Positions 22,629-33,839 of a DNA stretch of 64,000 bases are shown here, one piece after another; the stretch's first letter is position 1, and each line of letters opens with the position of its first letter. A program made the translations under genes and the position numbers. Location: the NCBI RefSeq assembly GCF_003573695.1, contig NC_039362.1:17008063-17072062 (forward strand). The letters are read 5' to 3'. Below the pieces are notes generated by a model. That model did not search any database. It saw only the letters and a list, made by a program, of their open reading frames with translations, and was not told the origin of the DNA. The stretch is from Papaver somniferum. Its lineage: Eukaryota; Streptophyta; Magnoliopsida; Ranunculales; Papaveraceae.

Positions 22629-25027
22629 TGAAAAAGCGGGGGTCTAACAACACCACCCAATATTTCTATTAACAATCTGTATGGACTAACTCCGAAATAC
22701 TTTGCTAGAGAATCAACTAGACATTCAGACTCAATCTAGATAAAAAGTATCTCAAGGAGTTATTATCTCAATCTCTCGATTTGAATTCTACTCAAGCTAA
22801 AATCAATAGCGAGTCTTTATCAAAGATTGATAACTTGGAAGGTACCAAAGACCAATGTCCAAGGATCAATCAACTATAATCAACAACCAAAAGTCGGATT
22901 AGAGAAGTTGATGATCACGAACGCACAACCTGTATTATTTCTAAAAAATTATATAAAATATAATGCGGAAAAGAAATAACATAGACACCAGAAGTTTTGT
23001 TAACGAGGAAACCTCAAATGCAGAAAAACCCCGGGACCTAGTCCAGATTGAATACACAATGTATTAAGCCGCTACAGACACTAGCCTACTCCAAGCTAAC
23101 TTCGGACTGATCTATAGTTGAACCCCTACAATCTCCCACTGATACAAGGTACAGTTGTACTCCTATGCCTCTGATCCCAGCAAGATACTGCGCACTTGAT
23201 TCCCTTTGCTGATCTCACCCACAACAAAGAGTTGTTGCAACCTAAAATCACAGACTTGATAATAAACGAATCTGTCTCACACAGAAAAGTCTATCGAAAG
23301 GATAAATCTGTCTCCCATAGATAAACCCTAGGTTTTGTTCCGTCTTTAGATAAAATCAAGGTAACATGAACCAATTGATAATCCGGACTTATATTCCCGA
23401 AGAACAACCTAGATAAATCAATCACCTCTCTACAATCCTTCCTGACTACACAAGCGGATTGTCGAGGAATCACAAACAGTGAGACGGAGATGTTTGTGAC
23501 TTATTTATCTTGCCTATCGGAGAACTCTCACGATCTCGAGCCAATCAATCGATTGTACTCGTATGATAGAAGATGCAAGATCAGATCACACAACTACGAT
23601 AAAAGTAGTATCGGTCTGGCTTCATAATCCCAATGAAGTCTTTAAGTCGTTAACTCGATTTTAGAGAAGAAACTCAAGAGTTAATGGAGATCGACTCTAG
23701 CGAGAGCACTAGTAGCACACAGACGTGTGGGGATTAGGTTTTCTCAATGCTAGATATCTCCTATATATAGCCTTCAAATCAGGGTTTTGCCTTAGGTACA
23801 AAGAAAAATGTATTCACCATTAGATGAAAACCTGATTTAGATGCAAGACAATATCTCTCAACCGTTAGATCGAAAGACATAGATTGTCACACACACTTAG
23901 GTACACGTTTACTGGGTTTGAGAAAACCATGCCCAAACGAGTACACGTATGTTGGTTCAACATGGTAACCCAAAAGGTCAACCATATGAGCATCTCATAT
24001 TAATCATGTTCTTCTTCACCATAACTAGTTCAATTGACTCAAATGAACTAGTTAAGAGTTGTTAAATTGCTATGAGATCTTATGTAATTACACAAGACAC
24101 AATTGAAACAAAGATGATTCGATTCGATTAGAATCGTCTCATGAACATTATAGCCACGGTTTGCATAAAGCAATCCTTAATAATTAATGTTTCATGTTCA
24201 GAGCACATCTTTAGATCATAACCTCTTAAGCTCACAAACAAGTTCGCGGACTTAAGCTAATTGGTTGAGTTTTCCAAACTAAGCAGAAATTCTCGGGTCG
24301 AGATCTTCTGTCAGTTCGTGGACTGAGTTCGTGGACTTAGCACACAAACGAGTTTTGGAAATCCCAGCAGAAATTCTCGGTCGAGAACTTCCGTTAGTTC
24401 GCGTACTTGGCAAGACAATTCCATAATCCTACCGATTTCTCTTGATCAACAAAGTTCGAAAACTTATGTTCAAGGAATACATGGTTATATCATCTAAACT
24501 CTCATTTCAATCATTGAAACATTCTTAGAGGGCGATATTCAGTCGTGAAGAACAACAAACCTTTCTCGTCAGAGCAATTTCCAAAGTGATTGAAACTTTC
24601 ATGACTTTCGTCACTAGGTGAAGATAAATCTGATCAAAGCGAAACGCTTTACCAACACATGATTTCGAGTTAAAGATAAACAATGAATACTCAGCTCGAA
24701 ATATCAAGTGTATATGATTTAGTCTATGTAGCATACAACTTTTGTCTCATAAGAAGTAGGAGAAAAATAGATAGACTTTCGAGTGATAGATAAGTTCAAG
24801 TCTTCACATACCTTTTTGTTGATGAAGTTCCACGATTCCTTGGTGTAGAACTTCTTTGTTGTCGTTGAATCACCATGAAGTCCTTAATCTCAACTAAACT
24901 TTTCCTATCCTAGTCCGAGACTTAGCTAATAGGCTAGAAATCAAGACTTTATAGTTTTGATCACTAACATTGACAAACATGCTTGATATAGCAACACATG
25001 CGAGGTTGACCGAGCTATGCTCTAACA
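22629..25027 (-). mobile_element. Solo LTR of the A/E/F/G family (2399 bp) inside element K
   Basis: Begins TGAAAAAGCGGGGG and ends TGCTCTAACA on the plus strand, with no primer site or gag beside it. It is flanked by CCCTT on both sides. It contains GTTCGCGGAC-type decamers at about 24240-24410. Such solo LTRs arise by recombination between the two LTRs of a full element. It inserted between K's antisense gene and K's integrase remnant. Confidence 0.92.
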
Positions 25028-25032
25028 CCCTT

Positions 25033-25540
25033 GATGTCAGCCCACTTGTAATATTCTCCAGCAGCTGACTTAGCAATCATAAAAGGTCCTTCCCAGTTAG
25101 AACTCTTTGTGGAGTGCAAAATTCGTCTGGTTGCCTTAAGAACCAAATCTCCTTCATGAAATTTGTTAGGTTTGGTTGCCCGTGCTTTGAATATCTTTTG
25201 CTGGTTCGGAATTCCTCGTGGGGTTCCATGTTGGTGGAGCTTTCCATTCTGTGGCACATGTGGACACTCGTGCAAGGGAGAATATTTAGGATATTGATTG
25301 TGAAACTCAGTCATTATCCTAGCAATGACCGTGTTAGTGGGATGATGGATTTGAAGAGGTTCTGCATCTAACCATTTGGTGAAGTATTGTTGGGGTGAGA
25401 CTAACCACTCATAGCGTTTGATGATATCTAGGTTCTGAGCAGGACTGAGTCCCCGGATTAGGGTAGCATATTTGAAAGTTGGTAAAACATATGCATCAGG
25501 GGAATAAGACTTGCCTGAGTACGGAACCTTTTGAAAAATT
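25033..25540 (-). pseudogene. C-terminal remnant of Gypsy integrase in element K
   Basis: Integrase joins element DNA to the chromosome. The open stretch upstream of 25314 runs in frame with MTEFHNQYPKYSPLHECPHVP and the C-terminal KFHEGDLVLKATRRILHS..NWEGPFMIAKS..GEYYKW, which matches the end of Gypsy integrases (VLR..., WEGPY.V). The catalytic core with its DDE residues is absent. Preceding sequence (ATLIRGLSPAQNLDIIKRYEW) does not match integrase or reverse transcriptase, so a large deletion fused unrelated parts or removed the core. It is convergent with the plant-mobile-domain gene once the solo LTR is removed. Confidence 0.7.
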
Positions 25541-25562
25541 CATGTGCGCTTTCCTCAGGTTT

Positions 25563-25934
25563 TTATGTGAGTTCCATCAAGGCTTCGACTTTTCCCAAAT
25601 GCTCGAACGGTTGGTCATCCTCCGAGTCAGAGCTTTCTTCAACGGAGAAATGTGCAACTGAAGATGAAGATATCGCATCAGCTTTTCCATCATGAATCCA
25701 TGCTCTCCCAAGAACCATGCCATATCCCGGATCCTCTTTAATTATGAAGAATTTAGTTTCTGTCCAGATTGAATCATTTCTTATCTTGAGAATGATGTAA
25801 CCGTAAGCATCCCTAGAGATTCCTTCATGGTCTCTGACTGAGATAGGAGCATGAGTTGCTTCTTGTCGAGTGATGCCAGCAGCTACGAGGGTTTTCAAGG
25901 GGATGATGTTAATAGCAGTGCCAACGTCGACCAA
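25563..25934 (-). pseudogene. Retropepsin-like protease domain of element K
   Basis: The protease matures Gag-Pol. Motifs: MVDVGTAINIIPLKTL (the Asp-x-Gly active-site loop, here DVG, with the hydrophobic NIIP partner) and a C-terminal GYGMVLGRAWIHD, the flap/ILGRPWI-type signature of plant Gypsy proteases. The frame ends in an acidic tail at 25563. It is preceded on the same strand by the Gag zinc-finger linker. The RT that should follow is missing. Confidence 0.7.
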
Positions 25935-25937
25935 CGC

Positions 25938-26736
25938 TCACTTGAATTCATTTCCTTTGAGATGGACTGTAGTGAGAAATCCCCAGTCATACATCTCTTT
26001 GTCTGTTGCTGGAGGTTCAGGAAGTGTCTCATGAACTGTTATCCGTTTCGCTGACATAATGTGGTTCAGTGCATCAAACATGTCGTCTCTTTGGGGCTTT
26101 GACAAGTACAGCAACTCGCAGACATGCTCAATCAAGGATTGAACTGCTTCCTTGACCGGTTGCTCGGAGAGTGCAAACGTTCTGATCGGGAGAGGATTTT
26201 TGTACACTCCTTAAGTCCCTAGTTCCCCTGAGTCGGACTTCTTTTGAATATGCGCTTAAAAAAGTTCTGCAATCACTTGTTGGATGACTGACATACCTAT
26301 GGAAATGACAGTAGCGTGCATTTTCCATTTGTTCCTCAGTTGGTTCCTTTTTGACGGGAGGTAATTTGATTGCACCATCTTGAATCCATACTTCTAATAG
26401 TTCGATCACTTCTTCAATGGGAAAAGGGAAGTCAGGCACTTCCTGATCATTCTGTTGATGCTGAACTGGTGGTTGCGCGTTTCTGGTCTGGTTGTCTTTC
26501 CGTGGTGCTTTTGGAGGATGAGACGTCGAAGGAGCATTCTTGTGTTGTTATGCCTCAACTTTTCTCTTGCTCCCTTCAACAACATTCATGGAAGCTTCAA
26601 CATTGTACTGCTTGTTGATTAAATGCCTGTTGGTGCTGCTTCGAGCATTCGGTTCCTCGACTTTAACAGTTTTGGTTCTTTCTAACAAAGCTGGAGCAGT
26701 GGTTGCTGATCTCTTGGCCTCTTCATGAAGTTCTGA
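25938..26736 (-). pseudogene. Gag C-terminal and linker region of element K, broken
   Basis: 26128-26439 encodes FPFPIEEVIELLEVWIQDGAIKLPP and YCHFHRYVSHPTSDCRTF, matching the linker and Cys/His segment (YC.YHR..GHPT.DC) found between Gag and protease in Tat/Ogre-type Gypsy elements. 25938-26207 continues with LIEHVCELLYLSKPQRDDMFDALNH, in a shifted frame. About 26440-26736 has lost a long frame but lies where the rest of Gag should be. Confidence 0.65.
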
Positions 26737-26748
26737 AAAGGTTTGAAA

Positions 26749-27674
26749 TCAGAGATTTTCCAACAAGGCTCTATAAACTGGAATCATGTCGTTGATGCAC
26801 AAGTCCACCAGATGTTGCTCAGTAACATTAGGATCGTGACAATCCAAAGCTTGAATCCTGAATTTCTTCACATAGTCATTCGGATTTTCAGTAGTTTTCT
26901 GAGCCATCCTTCCTAAGTCAGAAAGAGTAATCTGCTCAGAAACAAAAAAGTATTTCCTGTAGAAAGCATTAATCATCTCTCCCCAATTGGCTATGCTTCC
27001 TGGTGCGGTGTTGTTATACCAAGTATATGCTCAACTCGTCGGGGATTTTGAAAACTCCTTCAAACGGACAACATGGTTATGTTCATGTTCTCCAAATGCC
27101 TCCAAGAATCGAGAAACATGCTCTCGAGCATTTCCCGTTCCATTGTAGAGTGTGAACGTTGGAGAAGTGTAACCTTTTGGGAGAGGTATTCTTTGTGTAG
27201 CAGCGGGATATGGAGGTTGATGACGATGCACGAACGGTGCATGGCCTTTTCCCCGATTCTCCATAAAACGTTCCAAGTCTTCACGGGTGATGAAACCGGC
27301 AGGTTCAGGTTCTGCAGCTTTGCGGGCTTCGTCATCGTCAGGGATTGGAATAACTTCGGGATCAACAGTTGGAGATGTTTCCTTGTCTTTTCCTTTCTCT
27401 TGGGTTTTGTCTGACATCTTATCAGTGAGAGTTTTGAGATAGTTACATAACTCCTTCTGAGTAGTAGCCATATCAGTTAGATTCTTGGCGAGAACTTCCT
27501 GTACTTTCATGAGATCAGGGATGGTGGATGGATTTTCTCTGATTTCTTCAGGATGTCGCCCGAAGAGAGGATTATTTTCAACATTGGTGTGAGGAGTAGT
27601 ATGTCACCATCACTGTTGGAAGCAGGAACAGTTTCTGGAATTCCATCATTGTTGCTAGTGCTAGCGTCTGTCAT
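26749..27674 (-). pseudogene. Gag of element K (Tat-like Gypsy), frameshifted
   Basis: The start is the ATG at 27674 (MTDASTSNNDGIPETVPAS). A frameshift near 27550 leads to MKVQEVLAKNLTDMATTQKEL (27031-27510), then TFTLYNGTGNAREHVSRFLEAFGEHEHN, typical of plant Gypsy Gag (RetroTransposon Gag family). A second break follows, then MINAFYRKYFFVSEQITLSDLGRMAQKTTENPNDYVKKFR..A (26749-26976). Together these give the standard capsid order. Structural only; no enzymatic role. Disruptions show the copy is dead. Confidence 0.78.
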
Positions 27675-27684
27675 ATACACACAT

Positions 27685-27710
27685 CTGACTCGCTGCTGGG
27701 ACCGAGTCAG
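27685..27710. repeat. Perfect 8-bp inverted repeat upstream of K gag
   Basis: CTGACTCG (27685-27692) and CGAGTCAG (27703-27710) flank a 10-nt loop. In K RNA (minus strand) this would form a hairpin 11-36 nt upstream of the gag start codon. Possible leader signal; function not shown. Confidence 0.5.
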
Positions 27711-27736
27711 CCTATCTAATATGAGTCAGTCATCCA

Positions 27737-28008
27737 TGTTGGTAGCTGAGTTAGCATTAATTCTGTCTGAGAGTAGGAATGGATATTTCCTCGAGTCCCA
27801 TGTTAATTCATTGATGATGTAAGATTCGTTGGCTAATAAATGAACTGTATTGGGTATTAAAAGACCAATCCCTGTATTATCTTGATCATAAAATGAAAAA
27901 CCAATTTTTGCTTTCAAATTGAAAGTTAGGCTCTGATTCTTCAGAGAGAAAGCAGCTTGCTGCTATTTATCCATTCTTCTTCCTTGTAGTTATACCTAGT
28001 ATACTACA
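27737..28008 (+). repeat. 5' LTR of a plus-strand chromovirus-like Gypsy (272 bp)
   Basis: Begins TGTTGGTAGC and ends TATACTACA, immediately followed by a Met primer site (TGGTATCAGAT, 28011-28021) and gag. The short length fits small chromoviruses such as Reina-like elements. The 3' partner is absent because element E truncates the unit. Confidence 0.7.
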
Positions 28009-28043
28009 ATTGGTATCAGATTTCCTTCCTGGAACCTGTATCC

Positions 28044-28933
28044 ATGGCTACCAAGCAACAAATTGCATATCTCACTCTTGTGGTGAATCAACATACCCAA
28101 TCAATAGCCAATATTGAATCTGACGTTGCTGTGTTGAAAACATCAGGAGATAATGTTGAATCTCAACTCGCTACCATACTCAATATCTTAAAAGCTCACC
28201 CTCCACCACCAGATCCACAGAATGGAGATGATACTGAATCTTCAAATCAAGTTGTGAACGAAGTTTGACAACTTATACACAAGTTATCCTCTCCACCCAA
28301 TCGTTTTTCTCGTACACCGAAGGTCGATTTTCCTAGATTTAATGGTACTCATCCTCGCAGTTGGGCTCTGAAATGTGAACGATACTTTGCGTTTCACAAA
28401 TTTCCTGTTGAAGATCGAGTTGACATGGTTGTTATTCACTTTGATCCACAGGTCGATTCCTGGTGGTTAAACTACCAACAAGGTAAAACATCTATCCAAT
28501 GGCCTGATTTTGTACGCGATTTATGCATTCGATTTGAAGATATTTCTCAAGATAATTATGTGGGTAGTTTCAACAAATTGTTTCAAACTACAACAATGGA
28601 GGACTATTTTGATCAATGGGAGCATTACAAGGGTTTTATGGTTGCTAACAATCCATCCTTACGAGAGAGTTTTTATACTCTCAGCTTCATTAGTGGCTTA
28701 AAGGATATACGCAACACTGCGAAGATGTTTAAACCTGCAACTACTTCTGAGGCCTTTTATTTATCCAGAATGCAACAAGACTCATTGTGCAACCAACCAA
28801 AACTCCAAAAATCATTCTCTAGACCTTTTTTTCCAACACAATTGTCAGTAGCTCATCATGCTTCATCTATTAAACCATTCTTTACTTCATCAACCAATTA
28901 CAACAAGCAGAACAAAATTCACTCACTACTCCT
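28044..28933 (+). pseudogene. Gag N-terminal part of a chromovirus-like Gypsy element, truncated by element E
   Basis: ATG at 28044 (MATKQQIAYLTLVVNQHT), then a coiled-coil-like segment and Pro-rich linker. After an in-frame TGA (28266-28268) the same frame continues with KVDFPRFNGTHPRSWALKCERYF, DRVDMVVIHFDPQVDSWW and a YFDQWEHYKGFM segment, the classic order of chromovirus Gag (P.F.G..P..W....E.YF, A...L...A..W). The TGA fits CGA with C to T. The frame is cut by the LTR beginning at 28934, so zinc knuckle, protease and polymerase are absent. Weak zinc-free C-terminal residues past 28934 are LTR sequence. Confidence 0.82.
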
Positions 28934-31309
28934 TGAAAAAGCGGGGGTCCAACAACAACACCCAATATTTCGCTTAGCAATCTGTATGGACAAACTCCAA
29001 TATACTTTTTATGATAATCAACTAGACAGTCAGACTCAATCAATAAAAAGATAATCAAAGAGTTTATATCTCAATCTCTCAATTTGATCTTTACTCAAGC
29101 AAATAGAAATCTGCGAGTCTTTATCAAAGAGAGATAACTTGGACGGTACCAAAGACCAATGTCCAAGGATCAATCAATATCAATCAACAACCAAATGTTG
29201 GATTTCCAATTGATGATCATGAACGCACAACCTGTATTATTTAAATTATATAAAATATAATGCGGAAAAGAAATAACACAGACACTAGAAATTTTTTTAT
29301 CGAGGAAACTGCAAATGCAGAAAAATCCCGGGACCTAGTCCAGATTGAATACACACTGTATTAAGCCACTACAGACACTAGCCTACTCCAAGCTAACTTT
29401 GGACTGGACTATAGTTGAACCCCAATCAGTCTCCCACCGATCCAAGGTACAGTTGTACTCCTACGCCTCTGATCCCAACAGGATACTACGCACTAGATTC
29501 CCTTAGCTGATCTCACCCACAACCAAGAGTTGCTGCAACCCAAAATCGCAGACTTGATAATAAACAAATGTGTCTCACACAGAAAAGTCTATCAAAGGAT
29601 AAATCTGTCTCCCACAGATAAACCCTAGGTTTTATTCCGTCTTAAGATATGAAATCAAGGTGAACAGGAACCAATTGATAATCCGGTCTTATATTCCCGA
29701 AGAACAACCTAGATTAATCAATCACCTCTCTACAATCCTTCCTGACTACACAGGTGGTTTGTCGAGGAATCACAAACAGTGAGACGAAGATGTTTGTGAC
29801 TTCTTTATCTTGCCTATCGGAGAGCTCTCACGATCTCAAGCCAATCAATCGATTGTACTCGTACGATAGAAGATGCAAGATCAGATCACACAACTACGAT
29901 AAAAGTAGTATCGGTCTGGCTTCACAATCCCAATGAAGTCTTTAAGTCGTTAACCTGGTTTTAGAGAAGAAAACCAAAGGTTAAAGGAGAATCGACTCTA
30001 GCGAGCGCACTAGTATCACACAGACGTGTGGGGATTAGTTTTGCTCAAAGCTAGATGTCTCCTTTATATAGCCTTCAAATCAGAGTTTTGCCTTAGTTAC
30101 AAAGCAATCCATATTCACTGTTAGATGAAAACCTGATTTAGATTCAAGTTAATATTTCTCAACCGTTAAATCGAAAACTTAGCTTGTCACACACACTTGG
30201 GTAGACGTTTACTGGGTTTGAGAAAACCATGCCCAAACGTGTACGTGTATGTTGGTTCAACAAGTAACCCAAAAGGTTAACCATATGAGAATTTCATATT
30301 AACCTTGTTCTTCTTCACCATAACTAGTTCAAGTGACTCAAATGAACTAGTTAAAGAGTTGTTCAATTGCTATGAGATCTTATGTAACTACACAAGACAC
30401 AATTGAAACAAATATGATTCGATTCGATTGAATCGGCTCATGTACTTTATAGCCACGGTTTGCATAAAGCATTCCTTAGTAATTTAAGTTTCATGTTGTG
30501 AGCACATCTTTAGATCATAACCTCTTAAGTTCACAAACAAGTTCGCGGACTTAAGTAAACTGGTTGAGTTTTCCAAACTCAGCAGAAATTCTCGGAAAGA
30601 GAACTTTCGCCAGTTCGTGGACTTAACACACAAACGAGTTTTGGAAAATCCAGCAGAAATTCTCGGTCGAGAACTTCCGACAGTTCGCGTACTTGGCAAG
30701 CCAATTCCACAATCCTTCCGATTTCTCTTGATCAACAAAGTTCGAAAACTTTGGTTCAAGGAATACATGGTTATGTAATCTAAACTCTCATTTCAATCAT
30801 TGAGACATTCTCAGAGGACGCTATGTAGCCGTTATTCACAGACCGATTCACGTCAGAGCAATCTCAAAGTGATTGAAACTTTTCATGACTTTCGTCACTA
30901 GGTGAAGATAAACTTGATCAAAGCGAAACGCTTTACCAACACGATTTCGAGAAAAAGATAAGCAATGAATGCTCAGCTCGAAATGTCAAATGTGTATGAT
31001 TTAGTCTATATAGCATACGACTTTTGTCTCATAAGAAGTAGGAGATAGAAGAGATAGACTTTTGAGTGATAGATAAGTTCAAGTCTCCATATACCTTTTT
31101 GTTGATGAAGTTCCACGGTTCCTTGTATAGATCTTCTTCGTTGTATGATGAATCGCCATGAAGTCCTTGAGCTCAAATACACTTTTCTATCCTAGTCCGA
31201 GACTTAGATATGTATGATGGAAATCAAGACTCATAGTTTTGATCACTAACATTGACAAACATGCTTGAGATAGCAACGCATGCGAGGTTGACCGATCTAT
31301 TCTCTAACA
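28934..31309 (-). repeat. 3' LTR of element E (2376 bp)
   Basis: Plus-strand ends TGAAAAAGCGGGGG and TTCTCTAACA. On the minus strand it starts TGTTAGAGAATAG directly after the polypurine tract. Similar to the partial 5' LTR at 35107 over the shared part, with scattered differences, so the element is older than J. It carries GTTCGCGGAC and GTTCGCGTAC decamers at about 30540-30700. Confidence 0.88.
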
Positions 31310-31320
31310 ATCTCCCCATT
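31310..31320 (-). promoter_or_regulatory. Polypurine tract of element E
   Basis: The minus strand reads AATGGGGAGAT, directly joined to the LTR start TGTTAGAG. It marks the 3' LTR and confirms minus orientation. Confidence 0.78.
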
Positions 31321-33137
31321 TGTCAATTTTAGTGACAAAACTATTAATACATATGGAATACAAAAAAGATAAACTTTAGTGGCTCCTATTCCATAGTCTA
31401 ATCTTCAACATTCCCTGAAATCTTCGTCCTTCCAAGTACTCCAATGATCCCAAAAGTTGTAAGTTTAGCATCACCGTTATTGAAGATCCGTAGCTATAAC
31501 AATGAGAGAAATCGAGATTCTCGATCATCATTATACAGTGTCATAGTATTATTATGTAACATCAAAGTCCAATTGTATCACGATTTTAACAATAATATTA
31601 CGGTGATATGTATCACTCCCCCTTAGTAAATACTCCATCTCGATCATGGAAACCACTCCCCCTTACACAATGATCCGAAAACCATATGTATTTGTAGTGT
31701 GAACTACATTATTTCTCCCCCTTTTTGTCAATAAAATTGGCAAAGGTAAAAGAACGAGATCATAATGAAATTTACACAAGAGACATTTCATAGACTAAAA
31801 GAAAAATACATACCAACTTAATTTAGATGCAATCATAAAGCCGAAGCTAAATGCATTCATCAAGGAGTTTTAAGATACAAGATAACCCCTACAAAATTCC
31901 ACAGCCGCACACCCCGCAAGACATTACCATTAAGCACAAGTTCAAAAGAACTCTCCCCCATTTGATGCCATTCCCGAAAGAACAACAAGAGCGACCTTAA
32001 TTTCGAAAGGAAAGAAGGATTTTTAAATTGGACACTGAAAACCATAGAAATGATTTTCTATATCCAAAACTCAAACCAAATTAATCACAAGAAACCCATG
32101 ATTAATTAAATTAGAATACGCAACTAAATCAAACCACAAAAGTGATCAATTTAATTGAAGGTGCTCAACATAAGTAAACTTACAGAGCTACAACTAAGGT
32201 AATCATACGGAGATGACTAGCTTAATCGTTCACATACTCAACATAAGGAAAACCTTATGGAATACACGACTACATCAACCAATAGAACATGATTAGTATA
32301 GCCGTTCATATACTCAACACAAGAATTTGTGGAATATATGAAAACTCAACTAGACTAATTACAAGAGAACTTATAATTAATCTAATTGGAATACAAACAA
32401 CCAAACTAATCACAAAAGTAATCAATTTAATTGTCAAAAGATTTTGCTCGATAAAAGTAGACTTTCGGAGCAAATAACTAAATAACCAACCAAGATGATT
32501 AATTTAGTTGATAATGCTCGACATATAGCATCTTATGGAACAACCAACAAGCCAATAAGAATAATCGACTTAGTAGTATCGTGCTCAACATTAGTCACAC
32601 AATGGAGCCTTCACGGTAATACATAACAAAATGGATCAATGAAGATCGATACCGTGGATAACATACAAGGATCTATTCTATTTTCCATCATAACGACATA
32701 ATAGACTTTATCCTTGTCAAACAAAAGATTTTATCTTATTTTCCATCAAATACATGACCGCATAGGCATAACTTTTGTATTTGTCAAAAGTCCATTCGTC
32801 CTTTCATCAATACGAATACTGATTCATGAACGACTTTACTTTTGACCGCATATGGGACCTTCAAGTTCACGGACGCAAACAATACATATCCCATAAACAT
32901 ATTGCAATATCACAAAATCAAAAGATCAATACTGCAATAACATCCTCCTCCAAATATTTCTAGATTTTAATACCAATAAACCTAAAAAATAACATAAGAA
33001 GATGAAAACAAAAATAGCTATGTGTAGTCACAATCATCGCTATTCAAAACGCTAGTTATTATTCCAACTAATCCAAAGAAGACATACCAGGTATATAAAA
33101 CTTAGTTTTCCTTGACGATTTCATACCTCTGAAATGG
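31321..33137 (-). other. 3' interior of element E, non-coding
   Basis: About 1.8 kb, AT-rich, with no frame longer than about 60 codons. It includes GTTCACGGACGCAAAC near 32873, a match to GTTTGCGTCCGTGAAC (reverse) near 57971 in element G. I see no gene. Confidence 0.6.
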
Positions 33138-33517
33138 TCAATCAAAGTAGGAGTCACTGATATCCTTGACCTTGTTGACCGTAGAGACACCATATTCAAA
33201 AGTTAGAACGTTGACTATTCGATCAATAGTGCGAGCATAATGACGAGCCTTTGCACAGTCAAGGATAACTTTTTTCTGATTTCTGATCAAGATATTCTGA
33301 ATACCAAGGATTTTTGCCTGTTCATCAATAAGCCAGTTTATCTGCAGTTGAAGGTTAGAAAGTTCGTTCTTGACTTCATTTTGAACACGAAACAGATCCA
33401 AGAGTTATACTCTTTTCTTTCAACCATCTTCTTTAAAAGACAATATTGACCAGAATCATATCCATTGAGATCATCCTCAACTATAGGGTTCACTTCTTCT
33501 TTGGGAACAGATTCCAT
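33138..33517 (-). pseudogene. ORF2 of element E, unknown function, frameshifted
   Basis: Starts at the ATG at 33517 (MESVPKEEVNPIVEDDL) and shifts frame near 33395 into ELSNLQLQINWLIDEQAKIL, IRNQKKVILDCAKARHYARTIDR and VSTVNKVKDISDSYFD. The same order and many residues recur in element G at 57294-57734 (NLQLQINHLIDRQAKIL, IRNQKKLIMDCVKARHLACIVDR, VKKIKDISDTFFD). The protein is about 125-145 residues, helical and probably coiled coil. I recognise no known domain. Conservation between two element copies indicates it was a real coding region. Confidence 0.65.
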
Positions 33518-33839
33518 AGAATTCCTTTCTGAAGAAAAATGAAACACATATAAGATTTACATATGTTCGTAAATGCCCTGGCTAGAAACCCTAGATTTCC
33601 TTGAGGAGATACAGACGTTCGTGGGACGACCAAAAATGACCCTAAAGAGAGATATTGTGCAGCTTCCAAAACGTCCACCATCCCAAAAGATCAAAGTGAC
33701 AAAAGGAAAATGAGACTAGAGAAGAGCATTACAACAAGAGATATACAACCTAGAGAAAATATAGCACAATACTTGAGCATTTATTAAATCCTCATCCTTG
33801 TATCTCTCAAGTTAGACACAAGGATAGAACATTTTGCTG
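33518..33839 (-). other. Spacer between ORF1 and ORF2 of element E
   Basis: About 320 bp with no supported ORF. The corresponding spacer in element G is 56905-57293. Confidence 0.45.

Larger units (their letters stand above)
4441..27736 (-). mobile_element. Element K: minus-strand Ty3/Gypsy element carrying an antisense plant-mobile-domain gene; nested and deleted
   Basis: Removing element J (5807-14991) and the solo LTR (22629-25027), each at a target-site duplication, rejoins one unit of about 11.7 kb. Reading on the minus strand from the right it has gag (26.7-27.7 kb), zinc-finger linker, protease (25.6-25.9 kb), an integrase C-terminal tail (25.0-25.5 kb), then on the opposite strand a spliced gene (17.4-22.3 kb), then non-coding repeat-rich sequence (14997-17430 and 4441-5801) likely to contain the 3' LTR. 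Reverse transcriptase and RNase H are missing, so K could not have replicated alone. Its 5' LTR is not visible: a chromovirus LTR begins 62 bp upstream of gag. The left end is approximate. The layout pol, antisense gene, 3' LTR resembles Tat-lineage Gypsy elements with extra ORFs. Confidence 0.6.
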
